Shown: positions 1-6,736 of the stretch, piece after piece
How positions within the stretch are numbered: position 1 is the first letter of the stretch
How the letters are laid out: each line of letters opens with the position of its first letter
From: CAZZNQ01 sp964655775
Lineage (GTDB): Bacteria; Planctomycetota; Brocadiia; SM23-32
Assembly: GCA_964655775.1 (NCBI GenBank)
Contig: CAZZNQ010000116.1
Coordinates: 1 to 10,809 of the forward strand
DNA: 10,809 bases
Direction of reading: 5' to 3'
Translations under genes and position numbers: made by a program
The notes under the pieces: generated by a model
The model's input: only the letters and a program-made list of their open reading frames with translations
The model's database searches: none
What the model was told of the DNA's origin: nothing

Positions 1-164
1 TCGGGCAGCAGGGCTCCGATGCCGAAGCGATGGATGGCCATCGTGTGGCCGCCGCATACCTCCATGAACCGCACCGTGCGGAAGATCTTCTCGGCCTCCC
101 GGCGCACCTCATCCACAAGGCGCCGGGCCAGCTTGGGGTCGCGGTATTCGTCGACGAATCTCAC
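1..164 (-). CDS. hypD: HypD, [NiFe]-hydrogenase maturation protein (N-terminal fragment, runs off the left edge)
   Basis: Only the first 54 codons are inside the window. HypD is the iron-sulfur scaffold that, with HypC, carries the iron while cyanide and CO ligands are added during [NiFe]-hydrogenase maturation; it acts in the cytoplasm. The sequence starts VRFVDEYRDP and contains EVCGGHTMAIHRFGIG, so the family's CGGHT motif falls at residues 37-41 (C37, H40), where the catalytic cysteine of the family sits. The start is a GTG at 164-162 that shares four bases (GTGA) with the hypC stop. A GGAG lies 8 bases upstream inside hypC, so translation is probably coupled to hypC. Identity is secure despite the short fragment. 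The iron-sulfur cysteines nearer the C-terminus cannot be inspected. Confidence 0.93.
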   Translation of the reverse strand, partial: MRFVDEYRDPKLARRLVDEVRREAEKIFRTVRFMEVCGGHTMAIHRFGIGALLP

Positions 165-391
165 CCGTGCCGCTCCGCCTCTTCCAGCATGCCTTCCATC
201 AGCTCGAGCGTGGCGTGCGCCTCCTCCTCGTCCAGCTTCTGGATGGCGAAGCCCGCGTGCAGCAACACATAATCGCCCACCTGCGGTTCCTCCACGAAGT
301 GGAGGCCCACCTCGCGGATCGTGCCGGTAAGCTCAACCTTACCGACCTGTCCGTCCACCTCTATGACCTTTGCGGGAACGGCCCAGCACAT
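161..391 (-). CDS. hypC: HypC/HybG-family hydrogenase maturation chaperone
   Basis: A 76-residue protein of normal HypC length. The family is a small cytoplasmic chaperone that holds the Fe(CN)2CO unit with HypD and then docks on the immature hydrogenase large subunit. The N-terminus is MCWAVPAKV. The essential Cys2, exposed after removal of Met1, and the conserved Pro6 are present, though Trp3 and Ala7 replace the more usual Leu and Gly. The core GDYVLLHAGFAI (residues 39-50) is typical, including its histidine (H45). The tail after residue 52 is acidic and helical (DEEEA, ELMEGMLEEAE). The start ATG lies one base beyond the hypF stop and follows a G-rich stretch; the stop overlaps the hypD start by four bases. 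Together these fix it as the middle member of a coupled hypF-hypC-hypD cluster. Confidence 0.95.
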   Translation of the reverse strand: MCWAVPAKVIEVDGQVGKVELTGTIREVGLHFVEEPQVGDYVLLHAGFAIQKLDEEEAHATLELMEGMLEEAERHG

Positions 392-392
392 G

Positions 393-2717
393 TCAGCCCC
401 CGTCTTGATTGCGCATTGTGGCCAGCGCGTATGCCGCCTGGCCTAGGCAAAGACCGGCGTCGTTCGCCGGCACCGTGTTCTGCAGGATCACGCGGAATCC
501 GTCGGCGCGCAGTTGCGGCACGGCGACGCGAAGCAGCGTACGGTTCTGCATCACGCCGCCCGAGAGCGCCACGCAGCGGACGGTGCGTTCCTCTCGCATC
601 CGTCGACAGGTCGTCACGATTATCTCCGCGACGGTGTTGTGGAAGCGGGCGGCCACCATGCCGGTCGGCACGCCGGCGTCCATGTCCGCGCAGACGGCCT
701 CGAAGAGCGCTCCCGTCGTGATCTCTGATCCATCATATCCGAACGGGTAGGCACCTGCACAGCCCGGCGTCGCCAGCGCCTCCAGCTCGCACGCCGCCTG
801 GCCCTCGTAGCTGATGTGTGACCGCACGCCCAGCAGGGCGGCCACGGCGTCGAAGAGACGCCCCGCGCTCGACGTCGGCGGAGAGAACTCGCTTCGGCCG
901 GCCACGGCGAGGATCGACTCCCAGTTCTCACCCGGGGCCAGCCGTTCCAGGCGGGCGAGGGCGGCGTCCCCGCCCAGCGCGTGTGCCAGATGGGAGGCGG
1001 CCATCCTGATCGGGTGCAGGACGGCCTGCTCGCCGCCGGGAAGCGGAACGTAGTTCAGGTGGTATCGGCGCGTGTAGCGGGTGCGTCCGGCGAACATGAA
1101 CTCGCCGCCCCAGATCGCACCGTCTTCACCGTAGCCCGATCCGTCCAGGCTCACGCCGATCACTTCCTCCTCGATGCCGTGTTCGGCCATGCACGAGACG
1201 AGGTGGGCGTGATGCTGCTGCAGCTTGAGAAGCGGCAGTCCTCTCTCTCTTGCGAGCTTCTCCGCGAAGGCGGTGGTGGGGTAGTCGGGGTGCATGTCGC
1301 AGACGACGACTTCCGGCTCGATGCGCAGCAACTCGCCGAAGCGCTCCACCGTGCGGGCGAAATGCTCGGCGTTATCCGCGTCGGAGACGTCGCCGATGTG
1401 CTGCGAGACGAAGACGCGTCGGCCTGTTGTCAGGGCGAAGGTGTTCTTGAGCATGCCGCCGGTTGCGAGCACCGACGGCCCGCCATACTCGAGGGTTATC
1501 GGCTCGGGCACGTAGCCACGCGATCGCCGGACCGGCAGCACTTCGTCGTTCAGGGCGCAGACCACCGAATCGTCGCATCGGTTGCTGATGGAGCGATTGT
1601 TCGTCAACACACCGTCCACAATGTCGGCTAGGTCGGCGAGGATGTGCTCGTGGGAGATGGCGATGGGCTCGTCGCGCCGGTTACAGCTCGTCATCACCAG
1701 CACACGCGGCGTTCGCGGATCGTCGAAGAGCATCTTGTGCAGCGGCGTGTATGCCAGCATCACGCCCAACTGCCGCAGTCCGGGGGCAACCGCATCCGCC
1801 ACCTGCCCGCCCTCGCGCCTCTCCAGGAGCACGATCGGCGCTTCCGGGCCCGTCAGAAGGTCGCGCTCGCGTTCCGTCAGCACGCAGATGCGCTTGCAGC
1901 TCTCCAGGTCCGGCACCATCACGGCAAGCGGCTTCGCCGGGCGGCGCTTGCGACGGCGCAGTTCGCTAACGACGTCCTCCCGCGTGGCGTCGCAGGCCAG
2001 ATGGAAGCCGCCCACGCCCTTGACGGCCAGTATCCCTCCTTCCGCCAGGCGCTCGGCCGTTGTCCCGATGGGATGGGGAAGTTCGCGTCCGTGGCAGGTG
2101 AGGAAGCTCAGCGTCGGGCCGCACTCCGGGCAGGAGATGGTCTGCGCGTGGAAGCGGCGGTCGGCCGAGTCCGCGTACTCGGCGCTGCAGCATTCGCAGG
2201 GGGGGAACTGGCGCATCGTGTTGGTCTCGCGGTCGAACGGCACCTGCAGCGCGATGCTGAACCGGGGGCCGCAGGCGGTGCAGGTGTTGAACGGGTAGCC
2301 GAGGCGCCTGTCCGCGGCATCGTTCAGCTCTGCGTCGCAACGCGAGCAGGTCGCCAGGTCGGGCGGTATCGGCAGCAGGCTGCGGCCTTCGCTGTCGCTG
2401 GCGACGATGCGGACGCCGCTCTGACCCGTGGGCGCAATGCGCTCGACGTCGAGCTCGTCGACCCGCGCTCTCTCGGGGGCCGTGTCGCGGAACCGGGCGA
2501 CGAAATCATCCAACGCAGTGCGTGGCCCCTCCACCTCCAGCACGACGCCTTCGGGTGTGTTCCGGATGGTGCCCGCAAACCCGGCACGGGTGAGGGCACG
2601 GTGGAAGGTCGGCCGGAAGCCCACCCCCTGCACGCGCCCGCGGGCCACAATCCGGTAGCGGGCTGTCTCCGCCCCCCGGCGTCGCGCGTCGGTGCTCGTG
2701 GTTCGCCCCTGTGCCAT
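393..2717 (-). CDS. hypF: HypF, carbamoyltransferase for hydrogenase cyanide-ligand synthesis
   Basis: 774 residues, full length for HypF, which converts carbamoyl phosphate and ATP to carbamoyl-adenylate and passes the carbamoyl group to HypE, the source of the cyanide ligands of [NiFe] hydrogenases. All domains are visible in order. An acylphosphatase domain spans about 20-106 (VQGVGFR 29-35, Asn53). A HypF zinc-finger pair has Cys at 124/127, 146/149, 174/177 and 196/199, followed by CGP. A YrdC-like domain spans about 215-405 (KGVGGFHL 233-240, AKPLAVM from 261, CDDSV from 381). A Kae1/TobZ-like domain follows (KNT 424-426, QHHAH 501-505, DGSGYGEDG from 525, LSGGVMQN 718-725). One oddity is TSCN at 343-346, where the family usually has TSGN or TSAN. 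The start ATG shares one base with the nth stop (TGATG). The first 20 residues are an Arg-rich extension of unclear relevance. HypE and the hydrogenase itself are not in the window. Confidence 0.97.
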   Translation of the reverse strand: MAQGRTTSTDARRRGAETARYRIVARGRVQGVGFRPTFHRALTRAGFAGTIRNTPEGVVLEVEGPRTALDDFVARFRDTAPERARVDELDVERIAPTGQSGVRIVASDSEGRSLLPIPPDLATCSRCDAELNDAADRRLGYPFNTCTACGPRFSIALQVPFDRETNTMRQFPPCECCSAEYADSADRRFHAQTISCPECGPTLSFLTCHGRELPHPIGTTAERLAEGGILAVKGVGGFHLACDATREDVVSELRRRKRRPAKPLAVMVPDLESCKRICVLTERERDLLTGPEAPIVLLERREGGQVADAVAPGLRQLGVMLAYTPLHKMLFDDPRTPRVLVMTSCNRRDEPIAISHEHILADLADIVDGVLTNNRSISNRCDDSVVCALNDEVLPVRRSRGYVPEPITLEYGGPSVLATGGMLKNTFALTTGRRVFVSQHIGDVSDADNAEHFARTVERFGELLRIEPEVVVCDMHPDYPTTAFAEKLARERGLPLLKLQQHHAHLVSCMAEHGIEEEVIGVSLDGSGYGEDGAIWGGEFMFAGRTRYTRRYHLNYVPLPGGEQAVLHPIRMAASHLAHALGGDAALARLERLAPGENWESILAVAGRSEFSPPTSSAGRLFDAVAALLGVRSHISYEGQAACELEALATPGCAGAYPFGYDGSEITTGALFEAVCADMDAGVPTGMVAARFHNTVAEIIVTTCRRMREERTVRCVALSGGVMQNRTLLRVAVPQLRADGFRVILQNTVPANDAGLCLGQAAYALATMRNQDGG

Positions 2718-3391
2718 CAGCCCTTCACTTCATCGCGATAGTAGTCGCAGAGATCGCGGACCGGGCAACTCTCATGATCCGGTTTCCTGGCGGTGCAGAC
2801 CGTGCGGCCGTGGGTGCCCATTACCAGCGTTGCATGCGACCATTCGTCCTTGGGCAGCACGTCGCAAAGCTGCCTTTCGATCTTGTCCGGGTCCGTGGCG
2901 TCGGCCAGGCCGATGCGGGTGGACACGCGCTTGACGTGGGTGTCGACGGCAATGGCCTGCTGTCCGAACGCCTCTGCCAGTACGATGTTGGCCGTCTTGC
3001 GGCCCACGCCCTTGATGGCCGTCAGCGCCTCCAGGTCGTCCGGCACCTTGCCGCCGTGCTCTTCGGCGATCACGCGGGAGCATTCCTGGATGCTCTCCGC
3101 CTTTTGACGGTAAAAGCCGGTGCTGCGGATGAGTTCCTCGATGTCGTCCCGGTCGGCCTCGGCGATGTCCGCCGGGGTGGGATACTTCTTGAAGAGGGCG
3201 GGGGAGACCTGGTTGACGCGCTCGTCGGTGCACTGGGCGGCCAGGATGGTCACGATAAGCAACTGGAAAGGGTTGTCGTAATCGAGGAACAGGTGGGCGT
3301 CGGGGTAGGCGTCCTTCAGGGCCTTGAGTACCTTGCGGGCCCTTGCCGGGTCGGTGGGGCCGTTGCCGGGCTGCTTCTTGCGTTTGCTCAC
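2717..3391 (-). CDS. nth: Endonuclease III-type DNA glycosylase/AP lyase, with a Cys-to-His change in the Fe-S motif
   Basis: 224 residues from the chosen GTG, close to the 211 of E. coli Nth. The family removes oxidised pyrimidines from DNA and nicks the abasic site (base excision repair). The helix-hairpin-helix is at about 120-135 (AIKGVGRKTAN), with the catalytic Lys at K132 and the catalytic Asp at D150 in AVDTHVKRV. Their 18-residue spacing matches E. coli K120/D138. The C-terminal [4Fe-4S] loop normally reads C-x6-C-x2-C-x5-C; here it is C199-x6-H206-x2-C209-x5-C215, so the second ligand is His (codon CAT). The frame is open upstream to 3637, but that part lies over metW and has no family similarity. 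GTG at 3391 follows AGGAGA with a 7-base spacer and overlaps the metW stop by four bases. The annotation is firm; whether the cluster is bound is open. Confidence 0.94.
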   Translation of the reverse strand: MSKRKKQPGNGPTDPARARKVLKALKDAYPDAHLFLDYDNPFQLLIVTILAAQCTDERVNQVSPALFKKYPTPADIAEADRDDIEELIRSTGFYRQKAESIQECSRVIAEEHGGKVPDDLEALTAIKGVGRKTANIVLAEAFGQQAIAVDTHVKRVSTRIGLADATDPDKIERQLCDVLPKDEWSHATLVMGTHGRTVCTARKPDHESCPVRDLCDYYRDEVKG

Positions 3392-4011
3392 TGTCCGCTC
3401 TCCTGCGGTGTCTGCGCCCGCCCACGGTCGACCACGAAGATGGCCAGGCTGGCCAGCAGGTTCGCCATCAGTCCGGGCATGTGGTGGAAGCGCGGCGACA
3501 GGTATATGCGGTCCACGATCCGCAGCCCGCGTTCCCGGCAGAGGTCTATGAAGTCCTTGATGGTAAGAAGGTGGATGTTGGGCGTGTCGTACCATCTGTA
3601 GGGCAGCACGCGCGTGACCGGCATGCGGCCGGTCCATAGCAGGCCCCAGCGCACCTTCCAGTGTCCGAAGTTGGGAAAACTGATGATCGCCCGCCGCCCG
3701 ACCCGCATCATCTCCGTCATCACCTGGCCGGGGTGCAAGGTCTGCTGCAGCGTCTGGCTGAGGAGCACGCAGTCGAACCGGTCGTTCTCGAACATGGACA
3801 TGCCTTCAAGCATGTCGCCGTGGTAGACGGGCACTCCGCGCGTGATGCACCGGCGGACGGCCGCCAGGCTGTTGTCGATGCCGCAGCCGGAGCAGCCCTT
3901 CTCCCGGATGAGGTCCTCAAGGAGCTGCCCGTCGCCGCAGCCCAGGTCCAGCACCCGCGAGCCCGGGTCGACGTACTCCTCGATCATCCTGTAATCCAGC
4001 CTCACCGGCAT
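3388..4011 (-). CDS. metW: MetW, methyltransferase-fold partner of homoserine acyltransferase
   Basis: 207 residues, the usual MetW length. It is a class I methyltransferase fold: motif I is VLDLGCGDGQLL (20-31), followed by GID at about 43-45 as the acidic end of strand 2. The C-terminal half carries the features that set MetW apart from generic methyltransferases: FPNFGHWKVRW and YRWYDTPNIHLLTIKDF. MetW is nearly always encoded directly after metX and takes part in methionine synthesis. Its exact role is not settled; reports in some bacteria describe it as activating MetX rather than methylating a small substrate. Here it follows metX after 30 bases, with a weak AGGGGA site about 9 bases before the ATG, and its stop overlaps nth by four bases. 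The family call is secure; its biochemical activity is unknown. Confidence 0.93.
   Translation of the reverse strand: MPVRLDYRMIEEYVDPGSRVLDLGCGDGQLLEDLIREKGCSGCGIDNSLAAVRRCITRGVPVYHGDMLEGMSMFENDRFDCVLLSQTLQQTLHPGQVMTEMMRVGRRAIISFPNFGHWKVRWGLLWTGRMPVTRVLPYRWYDTPNIHLLTIKDFIDLCRERGLRIVDRIYLSPRFHHMPGLMANLLASLAIFVVDRGRAQTPQESGQ
3399..3404 (-). promoter_or_regulatory. Ribosome binding site deciding the nth start
   Basis: AGGAGA, read on the minus strand, lies 7 bases before the GTG at 3391-3389, inside the end of metW. It supports the GTG as the start of nth rather than the far upstream ATG at 3637 in the same open frame, because it places the first codon exactly at the metW stop. Confidence 0.75.
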
Positions 4012-4041
4012 TCGCCCGTATCCCCTGTGAGTTGGGTCGCG

Positions 4042-5211
4042 CTATTCCTCCGCGGGCGCGACGGCGCGGTGGACGTGCCCCAGGAAGCCGCTGACGGCTT
4101 CGGTGAGCTTCTCGTCCTCCAGCAGGAACGCGTCGTGCCCGTACTCGGAATCCAATTCGCAGAACGTGGTCTCCACGCCGTTGGCGTGCAGCGCCCGCAC
4201 AATCTCCTTCGACTGGTAAGTGGGGAACAGCCAGTCGCCGGTGTAGGAGACGACCAGGAACCGGCTCTTCACGTCCGCGAACGCCTTGATCAGGCTCCCG
4301 TGGTCCGCGGCCAGGTCAAAGTAGTCCATCGCCTTCGTTATGTAGAGATAGGAGTTGGCGTCGAACCTGTCCACGAAGCGTCCGCCCTGGTGGCGCAGGT
4401 AGCTCTCGACCTGGAAATCCGGCGGGCCGAAGTCATAACCCACGGCGGTCCGGCCCTGGAGCCGTCGGCCGAACTTCTCGCGCATAGAGCGGTCGCTCAG
4501 GTAGGTGATGTGGCCGACCATGCGCGCGACCGCCAGGCCCCGGTTGGGGGGCTCGTGGCCGTAGTAGTCGCCGTCACGCCAGTGTGGGTCGCTGTAGATC
4601 GCCTGCCTTCCCACCTCATCGAACGCGATTCCCTGGGCGCTTAGCCGTCCGGCCGTGGCTATCGGGATGGCCGACTCGACCATCTCCGGGTGGCCGATCG
4701 CCCATTCCAGCACTTCCATGCCTCCCATGGATCCGCCGATCACGCAGAGCAGCCGCTCCAGGCCCAGGTGTCGCCTGACAAGGGCGTGCTGCACCTGGAC
4801 CATGTCGCTGATGGTCACCATCGGGAAGTTCAGGCCATATGGCCTTCCAGTTTCCGGGTCGATGGACGACGGCCCCGTGCTGCCCTTGCAGCCGCCGATA
4901 CAGTTGGCGCAGATGACGAAGTAGCGGTTGGTGTCGATGCCCTTTCCGGGCCCGACCATCAGGTCCCACCAGCCGGGTTTCGGGTCGTCATCGGAATGGC
5001 GTCCCGCGACGTGGGCGTCTCCGGTCAGGGCGTGGCAGATCAGCACGGCATTGTCGCGCTCGGGCGTCAGCTCACCGTACGTCTCGTACGCGACGTCGAC
5101 CGGCCCGAAGCGCACGCCGCTGCGCAGGACGATCTCGTCCGGCGGCTCGGCGTAGCGCCAGAACTCGGTCTCGACGATGCCGATGGATTCACGGTCTGCC
5201 ATGGGATGCAT
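4042..5211 (-). CDS. metX: Homoserine O-acetyltransferase (MetX family)
   Basis: 389 residues, alpha/beta-hydrolase fold. MetX acylates the hydroxyl of L-homoserine, the committed step towards methionine. The catalytic triad is visible: nucleophile S161 in GGSMGGMEVLEW, D326 in YTGDWLFP and H359 in YGHDAFL. The family signature CIGGCKGSTGPSSIDP (about 104-119) and the early HALTGDAHV block (60-68) are intact. Members of this family use acetyl-CoA or succinyl-CoA, and the donor cannot be read safely from sequence alone; acetyl is the default because an O-acylhomoserine sulfhydrylase gene lies directly upstream. Two ATGs are possible, 5211 and 5202 (MADRES); neither has a convincing SD site, so the first three residues are uncertain. 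The gene lies 104 bases after metY and 30 bases before metW. Confidence 0.95.
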   Translation of the reverse strand: MHPMADRESIGIVETEFWRYAEPPDEIVLRSGVRFGPVDVAYETYGELTPERDNAVLICHALTGDAHVAGRHSDDDPKPGWWDLMVGPGKGIDTNRYFVICANCIGGCKGSTGPSSIDPETGRPYGLNFPMVTISDMVQVQHALVRRHLGLERLLCVIGGSMGGMEVLEWAIGHPEMVESAIPIATAGRLSAQGIAFDEVGRQAIYSDPHWRDGDYYGHEPPNRGLAVARMVGHITYLSDRSMREKFGRRLQGRTAVGYDFGPPDFQVESYLRHQGGRFVDRFDANSYLYITKAMDYFDLAADHGSLIKAFADVKSRFLVVSYTGDWLFPTYQSKEIVRALHANGVETTFCELDSEYGHDAFLLEDEKLTEAVSGFLGHVHRAVAPAEE

Positions 5212-5247
5212 GGGATTCTCGAAGGACGGGGTGCGCAGCCGCGGCCC

Positions 5248-5262
5248 GGTCGACCGTCGACC
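5248..5262. repeat. Short perfect inverted repeat in the metY-metX gap
   Basis: GGTCGAC-C-GTCGACC, 7-base arms around one central base. As RNA it could form a 6-bp stem with a CCG or CGG loop. It lies just downstream of the start site predicted for the candidate metX promoter, where an operator or a 5'-end hairpin could act. No T-run follows on either strand, so it is not an intrinsic terminator. A 13-base part of it recurs inside the BatA-like gene at 8586-8598, about what chance allows in GC-rich DNA, so a regulatory role is unproven. Confidence 0.35.
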
Positions 5263-5270
5263 CAGCCTCC

Positions 5271-5299
5271 ATGGTACTGAGCCGCCCGCCGTCTCGCAA
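5271..5299 (-). promoter_or_regulatory. Possible internal promoter for metX
   Basis: In the metY-metX gap, read on the minus strand, TTGCGA (5299-5294) is followed after 17 bases by TACCAT (5276-5271). Each hexamer matches four of six consensus positions at the ideal spacing. The predicted transcription start would be near 5264 with a leader of about 53 bases. In GC-rich DNA a match of this quality can arise by chance, so this is only a candidate for independent expression of metX and the genes after it. Confidence 0.3.
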
Positions 5300-5315
5300 G
5301 CTCAGCGGCGCTTCC

Positions 5316-6602
5316 TCAGCCCTGCAGGGCCTGGTCCAGGTCGGCGATGATATCCTCCACGCTCTCGATGCCGACCGACAGACGGACGAAGTCGGGCGTG
5401 ACGCCGGCCTGAAGCTGCTCCTCCTCGCTGAGCTGCTGGTGCGTGGTGCTTGCGGGGTGGATGGCCAGCGTCCGGGCGTCGCCGATGTTGGCCAGATGGC
5501 TGATGAGTTTCAGGCTGTTTATGAACTTCTTGCCGGCCTCCAGGCCGCCTTTGACGCCGAATCCGATCATGCCGCCGAAGCCACCCTTCAGGTACCGACG
5601 GGCCAGATCGTGCCCGGGATGGTCCGAGAGGCCCGGATAGGTGACCCACCCGACGTTGGCATGGTCGCGGAGGAACTCGGCCACCGTCGCGGCGTTGGTG
5701 CTGTGGCGTTCCATGCGTAGCGACAGCGTCTCGATCCCCTGCAAGATCAGGAAGGCGTTCATCGGGCTGATGCAGGCTCCCAGGTCGCGCAGCAGGTGCA
5801 CGCGCGCTTTGGCGATGTAGGCCGCCTCGCCGAAGCTCTCCACGTAGCTGAGCCCGTGGTAGCTGGGGTCCGGCTCGACAAGCTCGGGGAACAGGCCGCT
5901 CGCGGCCCAGTCGAAGCCGCCACCGTCCACCAGTATGCCGCCGATGCTGTTCCCGTGGCCGCCGAGGTACTTCGTCAGGCTATGCACGACGATGTCCGCG
6001 CCGTGCTCGAGCGGGCGGCACAGGTAAGGCGACGCCATCGTGTTGTCGACCATCAGCGGGACGCCGCGCGAGTGGGCGAGCTCGGCCAGCGCCTCGAAGT
6101 CCGGCACGGTGAGACGCGGGTTGCCGATCGTCTCGACGTAGAACAGGCGCGTCCGGTCCGTAACGGCTTTCGCGAAGTCCTCGGGAGCGTCGGAGTCGGT
6201 GAACGTCGTCTCGACGTTCATCTTGCGCGGGAAGGTCTGGCTGAACAGGGTGTAAGTGCCGCCGTAGATGCCGCTGGAGGATACGATGTGGTCTCCGGGG
6301 CCCAGTAGGGTGAGGCAGCCCGCCGTGATCGCCCCCATGCCGCTGGCAAAGGCCAGCCCTCCGATGCCGCCCTCCAGCATGGCCACCCGGTTCTCCAGCA
6401 CCTCGGTGGTCGGGTTCATGATGCGGGTGTAGATGTAGCCCGGCTCCTCCAACGCGAACAGCCGTGCGGCGTGAGCCGTGTCGTCGAACAGGTAGGAGGT
6501 GGTCTGGTAGATGGGCACGGCGCGGGAATGCGTGGCCGCGTCGGGCGTGTGACCGCCGTGCAGGGCAAGCGTGTCGAATCCGAACTTCGGTTCCTCGGTC
6601 AT
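5316..6602 (-). CDS. metY: O-acetylhomoserine sulfhydrylase (aminocarboxypropyltransferase), PLP enzyme
   Basis: 428 residues, the length of MetY and longer than typical cystathionine gamma-synthases (about 385). It is a Cys/Met-metabolism PLP enzyme that joins O-acetylhomoserine and sulfide to make homocysteine. Visible features are the N-terminal FGFDTLALHGG, the YTRIMNPT block (58-65) that contacts PLP phosphate in the family, SGMGA (87-91), VDNTMASPY (185-193) with D186 pairing the PLP nitrogen, and SLTKYLGGHG (208-217) with the Schiff-base lysine K211. The C-terminal stretch HLANIGDARTLAIHPASTTH is characteristic. The ATG at 6602 follows AGGAGA (6613-6608) with a 5-base spacer, and a promoter lies 39 bases upstream. 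It is the first gene of the leftward met-nth-hyp series. The predicted leader of about 30 bases is too short for a SAM riboswitch. Confidence 0.96.
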   Translation of the reverse strand: MTEEPKFGFDTLALHGGHTPDAATHSRAVPIYQTTSYLFDDTAHAARLFALEEPGYIYTRIMNPTTEVLENRVAMLEGGIGGLAFASGMGAITAGCLTLLGPGDHIVSSSGIYGGTYTLFSQTFPRKMNVETTFTDSDAPEDFAKAVTDRTRLFYVETIGNPRLTVPDFEALAELAHSRGVPLMVDNTMASPYLCRPLEHGADIVVHSLTKYLGGHGNSIGGILVDGGGFDWAASGLFPELVEPDPSYHGLSYVESFGEAAYIAKARVHLLRDLGACISPMNAFLILQGIETLSLRMERHSTNAATVAEFLRDHANVGWVTYPGLSDHPGHDLARRYLKGGFGGMIGFGVKGGLEAGKKFINSLKLISHLANIGDARTLAIHPASTTHQQLSEEEQLQAGVTPDFVRLSVGIESVEDIIADLDQALQG

Positions 6603-6640
6603 TGCAGTCTCCTGGCGCGCAACAGTGTCGTAACAGAATA

Positions 6641-6669
6641 AAAGTAACTAAAAAGGTGCTTTTTGTCAA
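6641..6669 (-). promoter_or_regulatory. Sigma-70-type promoter for metY and the leftward operon
   Basis: Read on the minus strand: a perfect TTGACA -35 (6669-6664), a 17-base spacer, then TACTTT (6646-6641), which keeps the key T1, A2 and T6 of the -10. The start would be near 6634, giving a leader of about 31 bases that holds the metY SD site. The spacer contains a small inverted repeat, AAAAAG-GTG-CTTTTT (6650-6664). The area is AT-rich compared with the rest of the window, as expected of a promoter. Confidence 0.65.
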
Positions 6670-6693
6670 GTAATGTGCTTGGCGCCCGGCTTT

Positions 6694-6722
6694 TTGGCGC
6701 GCACGGGTCGCCGTGCTACAAT
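6694..6722 (+). promoter_or_regulatory. Extended -10 promoter for the DUF58/BatA genes
   Basis: TTGGCG (6694-6699), a 17-base spacer, then TACAAT (6717-6722) preceded by TGC, which gives an extended -10 (TGnTACAAT). This is one of the best promoter matches in the window. The start would be near 6729, leaving about 80 bases of leader before the DUF58 GTG. It is back to back with the metY promoter; the two -35 boxes are 24 bases apart, so one regulator bound between them could affect both. Confidence 0.65.
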
Positions 6723-6736
6723 ACGCGCGGAAGGGA

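Noticed and set aside
981..2741. Long plus-strand open frames (981-1631, 1582-2298 and 1644-2741) antisense to hypF.
   Set aside because: They lie opposite a full-length HypF with all its motifs. Their translations are Arg/Ala/Gly-rich with no family resemblance, typical shadow frames of GC-rich genes.
3392..3637. An 82-residue N-terminal extension of Nth starting at the ATG at 3637.
   Set aside because: It lies wholly over the metW C-terminus, is Arg/Pro/His-rich as shadow frames are, and would make Nth far longer than its family. GTG at 3391 has an SD site and a coupled overlap.
3661..5280. Plus-strand open frames 3661-4644 and 4690-5280 opposite metW and metX.
   Set aside because: Both are antisense to well-supported genes and have low-complexity Val/Arg/Asp-rich composition; no start signals or known motifs.
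6603..6634. A SAM riboswitch or T-box in front of metY.
   Set aside because: The predicted leader is only about 31 bases, too short for any known methionine-sensing riboswitch, and has no matching structure.
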